Positions 1 through 8,121 of a stretch of 58,504 bases of DNA are shown one piece after another. The position numbers were made by a program, and so were the translations under genes. The stretch spans positions 1 to 58,504 of the forward strand of contig QQNE01000012.1 of NCBI GenBank assembly GCA_003402735.1, in the 5' to 3' direction. The first letter of the stretch is position 1; every line of letters begins with the position of its first letter. Under the pieces are notes generated by a model. The model saw only the letters and a program-made list of their open reading frames with translations, had not been told where the DNA came from and ran no database searches. Source of the stretch: Verrucomicrobiota bacterium (GTDB taxonomy: Bacteria > Verrucomicrobiota > Verrucomicrobiia > Verrucomicrobiales > DEV007).

Positions 1-745
1 CGCCCCGGGCGATCACGAGCTTTTCAAAGTCCGCCGCCGTCCGGTATTCCCGGGTCAGACGAACCGTGAACTGTCGGTCCAATGATTGCACCGTGCCGGC
101 CGGTGGGTCCACGTTCTCCCGCCGCAGAGCCTCTTCCACGTCGTTCACTGTCAATTGGCGCGCCGCCAGCGCCTCTCGGTCCACCCAGACCCTCAAGGCA
201 TATCGGCTCCCGCCGGAAAGCCGCACCCGGCCCACGCCCGGCAGGCGGGAGAAACGATCAACGAGGTAACGCTCCGCGTAATCCGTAAGCGCGATCGGAT
301 CCAACCGGTCACTCGTCAGGTTCAGATACATCAGAATCTCCGCCCCGGCCTCGGTTTTGCCCACCTGCGGGGCCTCCACTTCCTCGGGCAGATTCGTGAT
401 CACAGGTGCGATCGCCTCCCGAATGTCATTGGCGGCGGCATCCAAGTCCCGCTCCAGAGTGAACTCTACGGTGATGGTCGACTGCCCATCGATGCTTTCA
501 GAGGAGATGTTCTTGATGGCCTCGACCTGATTGATCCGATCTTCAAGGGGTTGGGTGATGCGCCGTTCCACCACCGAGGCCGAGGCTCCTCGATATTGGG
601 TCTCCACCGTCACAATCGGCGGTTCAATGTCAGGATACTCCCGAACCTGAAGCCGCGTGAAGCTGACAGCGCCAAACGCGATGAGGAGCAGGTTCAACAC
701 CGTGGCGAGGACCGGGCGCCGGATGGAGGTATCGGAAAGCCACAT
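1..745 (-). CDS. RND efflux transporter permease, N-terminal part (gene runs off the left edge)
   Basis: Reading leftward from an ATG at 745, the translation begins MWLSDTSIRRPV, passes a hydrophobic segment at about residues 11-30 and continues with VREYPDIEPP and the porter-domain pattern DLDAAANDIREA. This is the conserved start of AcrB/MexF-type inner-membrane permeases, which use proton motive force to drive drugs or metabolites through a tripartite envelope pump. About 248 residues of an expected ~1000-1050 are in the window, so substrate class cannot be judged. The start codon lies 12 bases after the stop of the adaptor gene, so the two form an operon with the adaptor first. No outer-membrane factor is visible here. 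Confidence 0.9.
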   Translation of the reverse strand, partial: MWLSDTSIRRPVLATVLNLLLIAFGAVSFTRLQVREYPDIEPPIVTVETQYRGASASVVERRITQPLEDRINQVEAIKNISSESIDGQSTITVEFTLERDLDAAANDIREAIAPVITNLPEEVEAPQVGKTEAGAEILMYLNLTSDRLDPIALTDYAERYLVDRFSRLPGVGRVRLSGGSRYALRVWVDREALAARQLTVNDVEEALRRENVDPPAGTVQSLDRQFTVRLTREYRTAADFEKLVIARG

Positions 746-757
746 GCCGGATCAGAG

Positions 758-1858
758 TCAGGGCTTGGTCCGTTCCGGGTTCAAGGGCGCCACCGGCCCC
801 TCATATTCACCCGCCAGGCGGATGGCCGATCCGTCGAGCAACCCGACCAATCCGTCCGTGATCACCCGCGCTCCTTCTTCCAGTCCCCGGAGGACCTCCA
901 CCGAGCCGGGCACGCGCCGACCCGTTTCGATTTCGATCAACTTGGCGACCGGGGCCGCGGAATCTCCGCCCACGGTGAAGACCTGTTGGCGCGAACCCAT
1001 CGGCACCAGCGCCCTCTCAGGAATCGCCAACGAGCGGCGCGGCTCCAACCGCAATTCCACCATGGTGAGCATCCCAGGACGCAGGGCCAAGTCTGGATTG
1101 GCGACTTCCGCCCGGGCCTGAACGGAGCGCGTCACCGGATCAAGCCTCGTGTCGAGGTGCTTGACCCGTCCCTTGAACTCCCGGTGCTGCAAGGACTCGG
1201 TGGTCGCGACAATTTCCGTCCCGGCCTGAATCGAGCCGAGCACCGTCTCCGGGATGCCAAAATCAATCTTCACCACGTCCAGCTTATCGATCGTGGTAAT
1301 CACCTTCCCGGGAGAAACCAGCGCGCCTGCACTGATCCGCCGCAATCCCAGCCACCCATCGAACGGTGCCACCACCCGGCGGTCCGCCAGTTTGGCCTCG
1401 GCTTCCCGGATTCGCTGACGGGCGATCTCCGCCAAGGTGCGCCTCTCCGCCAAACGGGCTTCGGCGGCGGCTCCCTCGGCCACCAGCCCTCTGAGCCGCT
1501 CGATCTCCCGTTCCTCTTCCGCCAACACCGACTTCGCCGAAGCCAGCAGGGCCTCTTCCTCGGCATTCCCCAGCTGCGCCAACAATTGCCCCTTCTGAAC
1601 CCGCTGACCGTCCTCAAAAAAAAGCTCGGCCACGGTCTCGGTGACGTTGGAACTGATGTCGCTGCTCTCGTCCGCATTCACCGTCCCGATGACCCGGAGC
1701 GGCAACGCAAAATCCCCCTTCCCCACCGCCGCCGTCTTCACCAAAGCCGGAGGCCGGGCTGTTTTCACCGGGCTCCCGGTTTGATGGGATCCGCAAGCCG
1801 CAATCCCAACCGTCAGGACCAACAGCAAAAAGCGGAAAAGGAAATCGGGACGGGCCAT
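758..1858 (-). CDS. RND efflux periplasmic adaptor (membrane fusion) lipoprotein
   Basis: Predicted protein of 366 residues. The ATG at 1858 was chosen because it gives a clean lipoprotein signal with the acylated Cys at residue 22 (GIAAC); an ATG 102 bases upstream would overlap the dehydrogenase gene and bury the signal. A split biotinyl-lipoyl domain flanks a helical hairpin (FFEDGQRVQKGQLLAQL before it, VVAPFDGWLG after it), and a beta-barrel with DPVTRSVQARAE follows. These are standard membrane-fusion-protein parts linking an inner-membrane pump to the outer-membrane channel. It is directly followed by the permease gene, its evident partner. Cargo is unknown. Confidence 0.9.
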   Translation of the reverse strand: MARPDFLFRFLLLVLTVGIAACGSHQTGSPVKTARPPALVKTAAVGKGDFALPLRVIGTVNADESSDISSNVTETVAELFFEDGQRVQKGQLLAQLGNAEEEALLASAKSVLAEEEREIERLRGLVAEGAAAEARLAERRTLAEIARQRIREAEAKLADRRVVAPFDGWLGLRRISAGALVSPGKVITTIDKLDVVKIDFGIPETVLGSIQAGTEIVATTESLQHREFKGRVKHLDTRLDPVTRSVQARAEVANPDLALRPGMLTMVELRLEPRRSLAIPERALVPMGSRQQVFTVGGDSAAPVAKLIEIETGRRVPGSVEVLRGLEEGARVITDGLVGLLDGSAIRLAGEYEGPVAPLNPERTKP

Positions 1859-1947
1859 CGGATCAGTCGGACAGCCGATCTTTCCCGGAATGCGGGACAG
1901 ATGGACCAACGACGGAAAGAGATTCCGGGGACACGCTCCGCTCGCGC

Positions 1948-3063
1948 TCAAGCGCGCCACGGCAGCACCAAGCTGCGGGCCACCTCACCCCTCTCCAGGG
2001 CCGCGTAGGCCTCGTTGATTTGCGTCAGCGGATAGGTCCGGGTCAACAAGGCATCGAGCTCAATCCGTCCGCTCCGATGCAGCTCGATCAACCGCAACAG
2101 CTCAATCCGTGGCCGGGTCGAACCGTAAATCGACCCCTTCAACGTCTTCTCCGCGTAGACCAGCGCGTTGATGTTGATCCGTGCCCGTTTCTCCGCCGGG
2201 GCGATCCCCACCACCACACACGTGCCGCCCTTGCGCGTCGCATCGTAAGCCTGCTCCACCACTTCCGGGAGACCGACCGCCTCAAACCCAAAGTCCACCC
2301 CGAGCCCGCCCGTCAGATCCTTCACCGCCGCCACCGGATCGTTCTCCCCGGAAAGCACCCCATCCGTTGCCCCCAACCGCCGGGCATATTCCAGCTTCAA
2401 CGGCACCGGATCCACGGCGATGATCCGCATGGCTCCCGCCAACCGAGCCGACTGCACAATGTTCAAGCCAATGCCGCCACAGCCGAAGACCGCCACACTG
2501 CTCCCCGCCGGCACCGCCGCCGCGTGAATCACCGCGCCAAATCCCGTGATCACCCCGCACCCGATCAACGCCGCGTGCTCGAAGCTCACGTCCCGCGGAA
2601 TTTTCACCACGGCGCCTTCCGGCATGGTACTCCGCTGCGCAAAGGTGGAGACGCCGGCATAGTGCAACACCGATGCCCCGGAAGCATCCCGGAAACGCGT
2701 TTGCCCGTCTGGCATCAGCCCCGTGAAACGCATCTTCGTGCCCACCTCACACAACGCCGGTCGACCGCCCAGACAATACTCACAATGTCCGCAGGACATC
2801 CGCCAGATGGGAATCACGTGATCTCCGGGCTCCACGGAAGTCACATTCGGCCCGATGGCCTCCACCACTCCGGCCCCTTCGTGCCCGGGAATGATCGGGG
2901 TGTTCATCGGCAAATCCCCTTTCATCACGTGCAAGTCACTGTGACACACCCCCGCGGCCTCGATGCGAACCTGGACCTCACCCGGCCCCGGTGGCAAAAC
3001 ATCGACCCGTTCCAGGGAAAGGGGGTCTCCTGCTCGGCGCAAGACTGCGGCTAGGGCTTCCAT
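1948..3063 (-). CDS. Zinc-dependent alcohol dehydrogenase (MDR superfamily)
   Basis: 371 residues with the full medium-chain dehydrogenase layout. Catalytic zinc ligands are Cys40 with His61/Glu62 (GHEGAGVVE) and probably the Cys of LIGCGVITGFG. The structural zinc is held by four cysteines at 91, 94, 97 and 105 (CGHCEYC...C). The Rossmann motif is VFGCGGIGLN. Such enzymes oxidise primary alcohols or hydroxymethyl adducts with NAD(P); the substrate cannot be told from sequence. The start at 3063 (MEALAAVLR) is preferred over an upstream ATG at 3081 by alignment to the family. It is transcribed away from the phosphofructokinase gene, and the shared intergenic region holds a strong inverted repeat. 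The adaptor gene starts 89 bases downstream and may be co-transcribed. Confidence 0.9.
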   Translation of the reverse strand: MEALAAVLRRAGDPLSLERVDVLPPGPGEVQVRIEAAGVCHSDLHVMKGDLPMNTPIIPGHEGAGVVEAIGPNVTSVEPGDHVIPIWRMSCGHCEYCLGGRPALCEVGTKMRFTGLMPDGQTRFRDASGASVLHYAGVSTFAQRSTMPEGAVVKIPRDVSFEHAALIGCGVITGFGAVIHAAAVPAGSSVAVFGCGGIGLNIVQSARLAGAMRIIAVDPVPLKLEYARRLGATDGVLSGENDPVAAVKDLTGGLGVDFGFEAVGLPEVVEQAYDATRKGGTCVVVGIAPAEKRARININALVYAEKTLKGSIYGSTRPRIELLRLIELHRSGRIELDALLTRTYPLTQINEAYAALERGEVARSLVLPWRA

Positions 3064-3104
3064 CCGCCCAACGTCCACCACAATTCCTCACCTCTCAACT
3101 CCCC

Positions 3105-3135
3105 ACCTCCTGTCTTGACGATCCAGACAGGAGGT
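3105..3135. promoter_or_regulatory. Perfect 11-bp inverted repeat between adh and pfk
   Basis: ACCTCCTGTCT (3105-3115) is followed by a 9-base spacer and the exact reverse complement AGACAGGAGGT (3125-3135). TTGACG (3115-3120) overlaps the repeat and could be a -35 element with TCTGAT at 3138-3143, 17 bases on. It could be an operator for the divergent pair or an RNA hairpin in either leader. Confidence 0.55.
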
Positions 3136-3205
3136 TCTCTGATTGGTACAGAGTTTGCTCACCCTTCGTCAGGCACCCGCCCCGTCCAGAACACAGAATC
3201 TCCTC

Positions 3206-4588
3206 ATGAAACGAATCGGCATCCTGACCGCAGGCGGCGATACCCCCGCTCTCAACGCCACCATCTACGGGGCTGTCACCCGCGCCAACCAACTCGGAAT
3301 CGAGATCATCGGTCTCATCAAGGGCTTCAACTGCCTCTTCAACCCTCGCGTCCCTCACGTCCACCTCAATCCCCTCTATCAGTGCATCCCGGAACTCGAT
3401 CCCGCCATGGGAGGCACCTTGATCGGCTCCTCCAGAGATTATGTGGACCCAAACGACACCCAAAACCTCAATCTGATCGCCGATCGCCTCCGCCAACTCC
3501 GCATCGATGGACTCATTTGCGTCGGCGGCGATGGCACCCTCAACGGACTTCAACCCATCGCCGAACGCATTCCCGCCGTTCTCGCGCCGAAAACAATCGA
3601 CAACGACCTCGGGCTCAATTACGCCAGCGAACCCGATGAGTGGGCCCGAATTGCGGATCCAAATCATCCCCACGGCTTCCGCAACGGCCGAATGAACTCG
3701 CGCTGCGCGTTCGATCTCGAACACATTGTCAACTACGTCACCCCCGGTTATGCCACCGCCGTGTTCGTTTCCGCCAGCGGCGTGGAACGGATCCGCACCA
3801 CCGCCGAGAGCCACCGCCGCATCGCGATCATCGAGGTCATGGGCCGACACTCAGGCTACATCGCCCTCGGCTCCTCCTACGGCAGACCCGATGTCGTCCT
3901 CGTTCCCGAAATCCCACTCGACCTCGAACGACTCGTCGAACGCGTCAAACAGATCTATGATCTGCAGAAAAATGTCGTGATCGTCTGCGGAGAAGGAATC
4001 GTCGACGAACAAGGCCGCGAACTTGGCGCCGCCAAATCCTCCACGGACCCGGCCGGCAACCTCGCCTTGACCGGTGCCTCCGAAGCCCTGCGCTCCCGAC
4101 TCATCGAACTGATCGGAGACTCTTACTTCCGGAATTATCGCCGTGGTCGCAGCGCTGCCGAAGCCATCTTCACCAGAAAAATCGGCCACACCCAGCGCGG
4201 CGGACGCCCCCTTCTCTTCGACCGCTTCCACGCCGCCGAACTGGGGGCCAAAACCGTGGATCTCCTCAAGGATGGTCACAACAACGCCCTGTCCATTCTC
4301 CAATACAACGTCTCCCGCGGCTTTCATGTGGAAGGCTACGACGCCAACCGTCTGCGCGATCGCTGGGGTCTGATCCACGCCCGGCAAATGCACCCGGACC
4401 TTTACGATTGCCAACTCATGAAGCCCTCCAAGCTCGGTGCGGATTATCTCCGTCCCATCTTCACCGGAGCCATTGGCCAGGACGACATGGAGCACACCCG
4501 CACCACCCTCTTCGCCCCGGGAAACCTGGCGCAGCCTTATCATTCCATCAATACCGATATCAACAAGCGCATCCGCCTCCTGACCTGA
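3206..4588 (+). CDS. 6-phosphofructokinase, plant/trypanosome-like ATP type
   Basis: 460 residues; phosphorylates fructose 6-phosphate in glycolysis. Visible family motifs are GGDTPALN (10-17), GGDG (107-110), PKTIDND (128-134) and VMGRHSGYIA. In this superfamily GGDD marks pyrophosphate-dependent enzymes and GGDG marks ATP-dependent ones, while Lys in PKTIDND is shared by PPi enzymes and the long ATP-type group. The GGDG plus PKTIDND combination therefore predicts an ATP-dependent enzyme of the long type, not the short E. coli PfkA type. The ATG at 3206 (MKRIGILTAG) is chosen; an in-frame GTG at 3143 would add 21 unconserved residues. It is transcribed alone and divergently from the dehydrogenase. 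Confidence 0.93.
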   Translation: MKRIGILTAGGDTPALNATIYGAVTRANQLGIEIIGLIKGFNCLFNPRVPHVHLNPLYQCIPELDPAMGGTLIGSSRDYVDPNDTQNLNLIADRLRQLRIDGLICVGGDGTLNGLQPIAERIPAVLAPKTIDNDLGLNYASEPDEWARIADPNHPHGFRNGRMNSRCAFDLEHIVNYVTPGYATAVFVSASGVERIRTTAESHRRIAIIEVMGRHSGYIALGSSYGRPDVVLVPEIPLDLERLVERVKQIYDLQKNVVIVCGEGIVDEQGRELGAAKSSTDPAGNLALTGASEALRSRLIELIGDSYFRNYRRGRSAAEAIFTRKIGHTQRGGRPLLFDRFHAAELGAKTVDLLKDGHNNALSILQYNVSRGFHVEGYDANRLRDRWGLIHARQMHPDLYDCQLMKPSKLGADYLRPIFTGAIGQDDMEHTRTTLFAPGNLAQPYHSINTDINKRIRLLT

Positions 4589-4652
4589 ACGGCACCTCCG
4601 TTCCCCAATTTCCGGTTGCATGGTCCATTTTCCAATCTTAGCCTCGGCGACG

Positions 4653-5036
4653 ATGCGGAATCTGATTCACGGTTTGGTGCTCGCCGCCCTGGTTGCAACC
4701 GGGGGAGGCTACACCGCCGCGTTGCAATCCATCGCCTGGGGAACCATGATCATTCGGTATTCCCAGGATTCCTCCTTGGCGGACGGCATCGACCGCACCT
4801 TCAGCGGCAAAGAACCTTGCCGACTCTGCCAGCGCATCGGCCTCGCTGAATCAGGCGCCCCCGAGCGATCGCCTGAAGAGACGACCGAACCGGTCCGCAA
4901 CTTTGACCTCTTCCCGACCGAAGTCGCCGAACTGCCGATTCCGGTTCAGGGGTGCTACACCTTCGGTGACACGCGGCATCTGCTTCCGTCCGCACCGTTT
5001 CTGGATCGATTGTTTCTGCCGCCCGAGGCGGCCTGA
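4653..5036 (+). CDS. Small membrane-anchored protein with a Cys-x2-Cys motif
   Basis: About 127 residues from ATG 4653 (an in-frame GTG at 4620 is possible). An N-terminal hydrophobic segment (residues ~5-20) is followed by LQSIAWGTMI, then a compact motif EPCRLCQ with Cys56 and Cys59, and one more Cys (QGCYTF). I believe similar short proteins with a conserved PCxLC motif are common in Verrucomicrobiota next to metal-handling and outer-membrane genes, but that is from memory. It lies 147 bases before the Met/His-rich outer-membrane protein and the zinc importer, so a periplasmic metal-related role is plausible. Biochemical function is unknown. Confidence 0.7.
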   Translation: MRNLIHGLVLAALVATGGGYTAALQSIAWGTMIIRYSQDSSLADGIDRTFSGKEPCRLCQRIGLAESGAPERSPEETTEPVRNFDLFPTEVAELPIPVQGCYTFGDTRHLLPSAPFLDRLFLPPEAA

Positions 5037-5155
5037 TCCAAATCTCTGTGGCAACGCGGTCACCATTCGGGCCGCGCCAGGAGCGCACGCATCACCGTGT
5101 GCCGTTCCTTCGCTTTTTCCTGCGTGCGGCTCGGCAATCGGCTGCACCCCAATGT

Positions 5156-5167
5156 TTGCAAAAACAA
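5156..5167 (-). promoter_or_regulatory. Candidate shared operator, copy 1
   Basis: Read on the minus strand this is TTGTTTTTGCAA, 17 bases before the ATG at 5184. It differs by one base from TTGCTTTTGCAA at 6411-6422, upstream of znuA. The outer TTG and GCAA halves are nearly symmetric. A metal-responsive repressor site is an inference from position. Confidence 0.35.
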
Positions 5168-5183
5168 CTTACTTTCCTAACCA

Positions 5184-6299
5184 ATGAAAAAATATTTCAC
5201 ACTCACAATCGCAGCCATCGGGCTGCTTTCCTGTCCGCTCCAAGCCGATTCTCCGGCCTCGGAATCCGTCATCTCCAAACCCGGCGTCGTTGATCCCGCT
5301 CCGGCACTGGCTCGTCCCGATTCCCACGCGCCCCTCGGCGTCATGTTTGATCACACCCATCCCGCTGGCGGATTCATGATGGGGTATCGTTACAACTACA
5401 CGCGCGACCAAGGCCTGCTCCAGGGCAGCGACTCCATCTCAAGGACCCAGGTATTCAACACCGACAAGCCGATGGGAGGGACTTACACCGCCGCCCCGGT
5501 GAGCATGGACATGCACATGCACATGCTGGAACTCATGTGGGCACCGGCCGATTGGATCACCTTCATGATCATGCCCATGTATATGGAGATGGACATGACC
5601 ATGGAGAGTCTCGGAGGCGATCATGGTCACGGGCACGGGCACGGACACGGGCATGAGGAACCCGCCGGCCCTCCATCCACGCACGCCCACTCAACCGCCG
5701 GATGGAGCGATACCTCCTTTTCCGCCCTGATTCCCTTCTGGAATGAAGGTCCACACAAGGCCCTTTTCATCCTCGGCGTGAACGCGCCCACCGGTTCAGT
5801 GGACCAAACCATGGCGAACCGCTACACCCATTACATGATGCAACTCGGCTCCGGCACCTGGGATCTGCGCCCCGGTTTCACCTACACAGGCTACCAGGGC
5901 AACGTGAGCTGGGGGGCGCAAGCCTTGGGCACCCTGCGCCTCCAGGAAGACAATGGCAGTGGCTACGCGCTCGGCGATGCGCTCGACCTCACCGCCTGGA
6001 CCGCCTACCGCTTGACCGACGCCTTGAGCATCTCCGGACGGCTCGCCTGGAGAACGGAGGCGGAAATCGACAAACACTACGTCTTCCCTCACAATCATGA
6101 CTCCCCACCGGACCTGCAAATCAACTACGGAGGCGACCGCCTCGACGCCGGTCTCGGCTTCAACTACGTGATTCCGCAAGGAGTCCTGCAAGGACACCGC
6201 CTCGCCATCGAAGCCCTCTCACCCATCTATCAGGACGTGAATGGCATCCAGCTGGACCGCGAACTCTCGGTCTTCGCCGGTTGGCAGTTCGCCTTCTGA
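5184..6299 (+). CDS. Met- and His-rich outer-membrane beta-barrel protein
   Basis: 371 residues starting MKKYFTLTIAAIGLLSC with a signal peptide ending near QA-DS. The middle has runs of alternating methionines (SMDMHMHMLELM, MIMPMYMEMDMTM) and a Gly-His repeat (DHGHGHGHGHGHEE). The rest alternates polar and aromatic residues and ends in Phe (WQFAF), as beta-barrel proteins do. It resembles the uncharacterised transporter/phenol-degradation barrel family, in which Met-x-Met runs occur near copper genes. Its position immediately before znuA, and a shared upstream motif, suggest metal capture or passage at the outer membrane. Metal identity is open: His favours zinc or nickel, Met favours copper(I). 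The codons of the Gly-His run form a short GGTCAC/GGGCAC tandem repeat prone to length change. Confidence 0.75.
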   Translation: MKKYFTLTIAAIGLLSCPLQADSPASESVISKPGVVDPAPALARPDSHAPLGVMFDHTHPAGGFMMGYRYNYTRDQGLLQGSDSISRTQVFNTDKPMGGTYTAAPVSMDMHMHMLELMWAPADWITFMIMPMYMEMDMTMESLGGDHGHGHGHGHGHEEPAGPPSTHAHSTAGWSDTSFSALIPFWNEGPHKALFILGVNAPTGSVDQTMANRYTHYMMQLGSGTWDLRPGFTYTGYQGNVSWGAQALGTLRLQEDNGSGYALGDALDLTAWTAYRLTDALSISGRLAWRTEAEIDKHYVFPHNHDSPPDLQINYGGDRLDAGLGFNYVIPQGVLQGHRLAIEALSPIYQDVNGIQLDRELSVFAGWQFAF

Positions 6300-6410
6300 T
6301 CCGGCTGGAAATCCACAACCGATTTCGGATCCCCCCGGTGATCATGCGTCAAATCCCGTGATCACCGGGCCATCGGTTGCGTGGTTGAACCCGTCGTCCC
6401 TCACGAAGAT

Positions 6411-6422
6411 TTGCTTTTGCAA
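6411..6422 (+). promoter_or_regulatory. Candidate shared operator, copy 2 (upstream of znuA)
   Basis: TTGCTTTTGCAA has TTGC and GCAA arms around a TTTT spacer, 25 bases before the znuA start. It matches the minus-strand motif before the outer-membrane protein gene at 11 of 12 positions. A Zur-like site is inferred; it is not a recognised consensus. Confidence 0.35.
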
Positions 6423-6447
6423 GCGGGTTGCAGTATTTCAACCCGTG

Positions 6448-7347
6448 ATGTTCCACTGCAAGAGTTTGCTGACCGCCCTCGTCGTCGGGCTCGCCGCGAA
6501 TGCCCTCACGGCCGCCGAACCTTCCAAGCTCGCCGTCGCGGTCAGCCTTCCTCCCTACGCCTGGTTGGCTGAGCGGATTGGAGGCGAACGGATCTCCGTG
6601 GTCTCGCTGCTGGAACCGGGTGAGGATCCCCATTCCTTTCAACCGCCCCCGCGCCGCGTCACCAGCCTGAGCACGGCCAAGGTTTGGTTCACCGTCTCCA
6701 TGGGCTTCGAGGAAGACCTCTTCACCAAGCTCAAACAGACCGCGCCCAAGCTCCGGATCGTTCCCGTCCACGAGGGGATCACACTCGCCGAAGGACACGA
6801 ACACGACCACGAGCACGGGGAAACGGAGGAAAAACCTGGAAAGCCAGAGCCTCACCACGACGAAGCCAAGGACCCGCACATCTGGCTCTCTCCCGTTCTC
6901 CTCAAGCAACAGGCCCACACCGTGGCTCACGCCCTCGGTGAAATCGATCCCTCACAGGCCGCCTTCTACGAGGCGAACGCAGTCGCGCTGGAGAAGGAAC
7001 TCGATTCTCTCCACGCCACCCTCACTGAAGCTTTGGCCCCTCTCAAGGGCACCACCCTTTACGTCTTCCATCCGGCCTTCGGTTACTTCGCCACTGCGTA
7101 TGGCATGAAGCAGGAAGCCATCGAAACCAAGGGCCGTGAACCCTCCGCGAAGCATCTGACCACGCTCATCAATCAGGCCAAAGCGGATGGAGTGAAACTG
7201 ATCCTGGTGCAACCGCAGTTCAGTCAGGCCAGCGCCGAAAAAATGGCCAAGGCGATCGGTGCCACCGTCTTTCCCATCAACGATCTGGACAAGGATGTCA
7301 CCGCCACCCTGCGCGCCCTGGGCGAAGCCGTCAAATCCTCTCGCTGA
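6448..7347 (+). CDS. znuA: Zinc ABC transporter substrate-binding protein
   Basis: 299 residues; periplasmic receptor delivering Zn(II) to the ZnuBC importer. The ATG at 6448 gives a normal signal peptide (cleavage near TAA-EP). Predicted zinc ligands match the cluster A-I pattern: His62 (DPHSF), His144 (DPHIW), His208 (VFHPAFG) and Asp279 (FPINDL). A His/Asp/Glu-rich loop at 117-137 (GHEHDHEHGE) is typical of zinc rather than manganese receptors. It is first of three genes: znuC begins 9 bases after its stop and znuB overlaps znuC. The upstream region carries a motif shared with the preceding outer-membrane gene. Confidence 0.92.
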   Translation: MFHCKSLLTALVVGLAANALTAAEPSKLAVAVSLPPYAWLAERIGGERISVVSLLEPGEDPHSFQPPPRRVTSLSTAKVWFTVSMGFEEDLFTKLKQTAPKLRIVPVHEGITLAEGHEHDHEHGETEEKPGKPEPHHDEAKDPHIWLSPVLLKQQAHTVAHALGEIDPSQAAFYEANAVALEKELDSLHATLTEALAPLKGTTLYVFHPAFGYFATAYGMKQEAIETKGREPSAKHLTTLINQAKADGVKLILVQPQFSQASAEKMAKAIGATVFPINDLDKDVTATLRALGEAVKSSR

Positions 7348-7356
7348 CGCAACATC

Positions 7357-8121
7357 GTGGGTGCCGCCATCGAATTCCAACACGCGAACTTCCGCTACCG
7401 CGACGTGTCGGTCCTCACGGACGTCAGTCTCCGGGTGGAGGAGGGTGAGTGTGTCGCCATGATCGGCCCCAATGGCGGCGGCAAGAGCACCCTTTTGAAG
7501 CTGGCTCTCGGCCTGTTGAAAACCGAGAGCGGCACCATCCAAGTTTTTGATCACGCCCCGCACACCGGCTGCCGACTCATCGGCTACGTTCCGCAGCACC
7601 TGCACTTTGATCCCAAGTTCCCCATCACCTGCATGGAAGTCGTCCTCATGGGGCGCTTGGATCGCCTCCCCTGGTGGGGACGCTACCCGGCCGCGGACCG
7701 GGAGATCGCTCACGAAAGTTTCCGCCGCGTCGGCTTGACCGGTCTGGAGGAGCGCCCTTTCGCCGCTCTTTCCGGCGGCCAAAAACAGCGCGTCCTGATT
7801 GCCCGGGCCTTGTGCACCGAGCCACGTCTGCTGCTGCTCGATGAACCGACCGCCAACGTCGATCTCACGGTCGAGGAACGCTTCGTGGAACTGCTCGAGG
7901 AATTGCGCCAGAAAATCACCATCGTCCTTGTCACTCACGACCTCGGACTGGTGGAACGACTGACCGACCAGGTGATCTGCGTCAACCGACGCGTCCACCG
8001 GCACCGCGTCTCCGATCTGGACGGTGACACCCTGCGCCAAATCTACAGCGCGGAACTGCGGGAACAACACTTTGGATCGTGCGGCTGCCCCCCGGTGACC
8101 GCTGCAACACCCGGGACATGA
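7357..8121 (+). CDS. znuC: Zinc ABC transporter ATP-binding protein
   Basis: 254 residues from a GTG start at 7357. It has Walker A GPNGGGKST (37-45), Q-loop VPQHLHFD, ABC signature LSGGQKQR, Walker B LLLLDEPTANVD and switch His in VTHDLG. It powers Zn uptake with the adjacent permease at the cytoplasmic membrane face. The C-terminus ends with a small Cys cluster (SCGCPP), a feature sometimes seen in metal-importer ATPases. Its stop codon overlaps the start of znuB (ATGA), so the two are translationally coupled. Confidence 0.93.
   Translation: MGAAIEFQHANFRYRDVSVLTDVSLRVEEGECVAMIGPNGGGKSTLLKLALGLLKTESGTIQVFDHAPHTGCRLIGYVPQHLHFDPKFPITCMEVVLMGRLDRLPWWGRYPAADREIAHESFRRVGLTGLEERPFAALSGGQKQRVLIARALCTEPRLLLLDEPTANVDLTVEERFVELLEELRQKITIVLVTHDLGLVERLTDQVICVNRRVHRHRVSDLDGDTLRQIYSAELREQHFGSCGCPPVTAATPGT

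Noticed and set aside
86-2008. A 640-codon open frame on the + strand
   Set aside because: It is antisense to the efflux adaptor and permease, which have clear motifs. The composition (Arg/Pro/His-rich) is typical of a GC-rich antisense frame.
5627-5653. The GGTCAC/GGGCAC hexamer repeat as a CRISPR or regulatory repeat
   Set aside because: It encodes the Gly-His tract of the barrel protein in frame and is a coding microsatellite.
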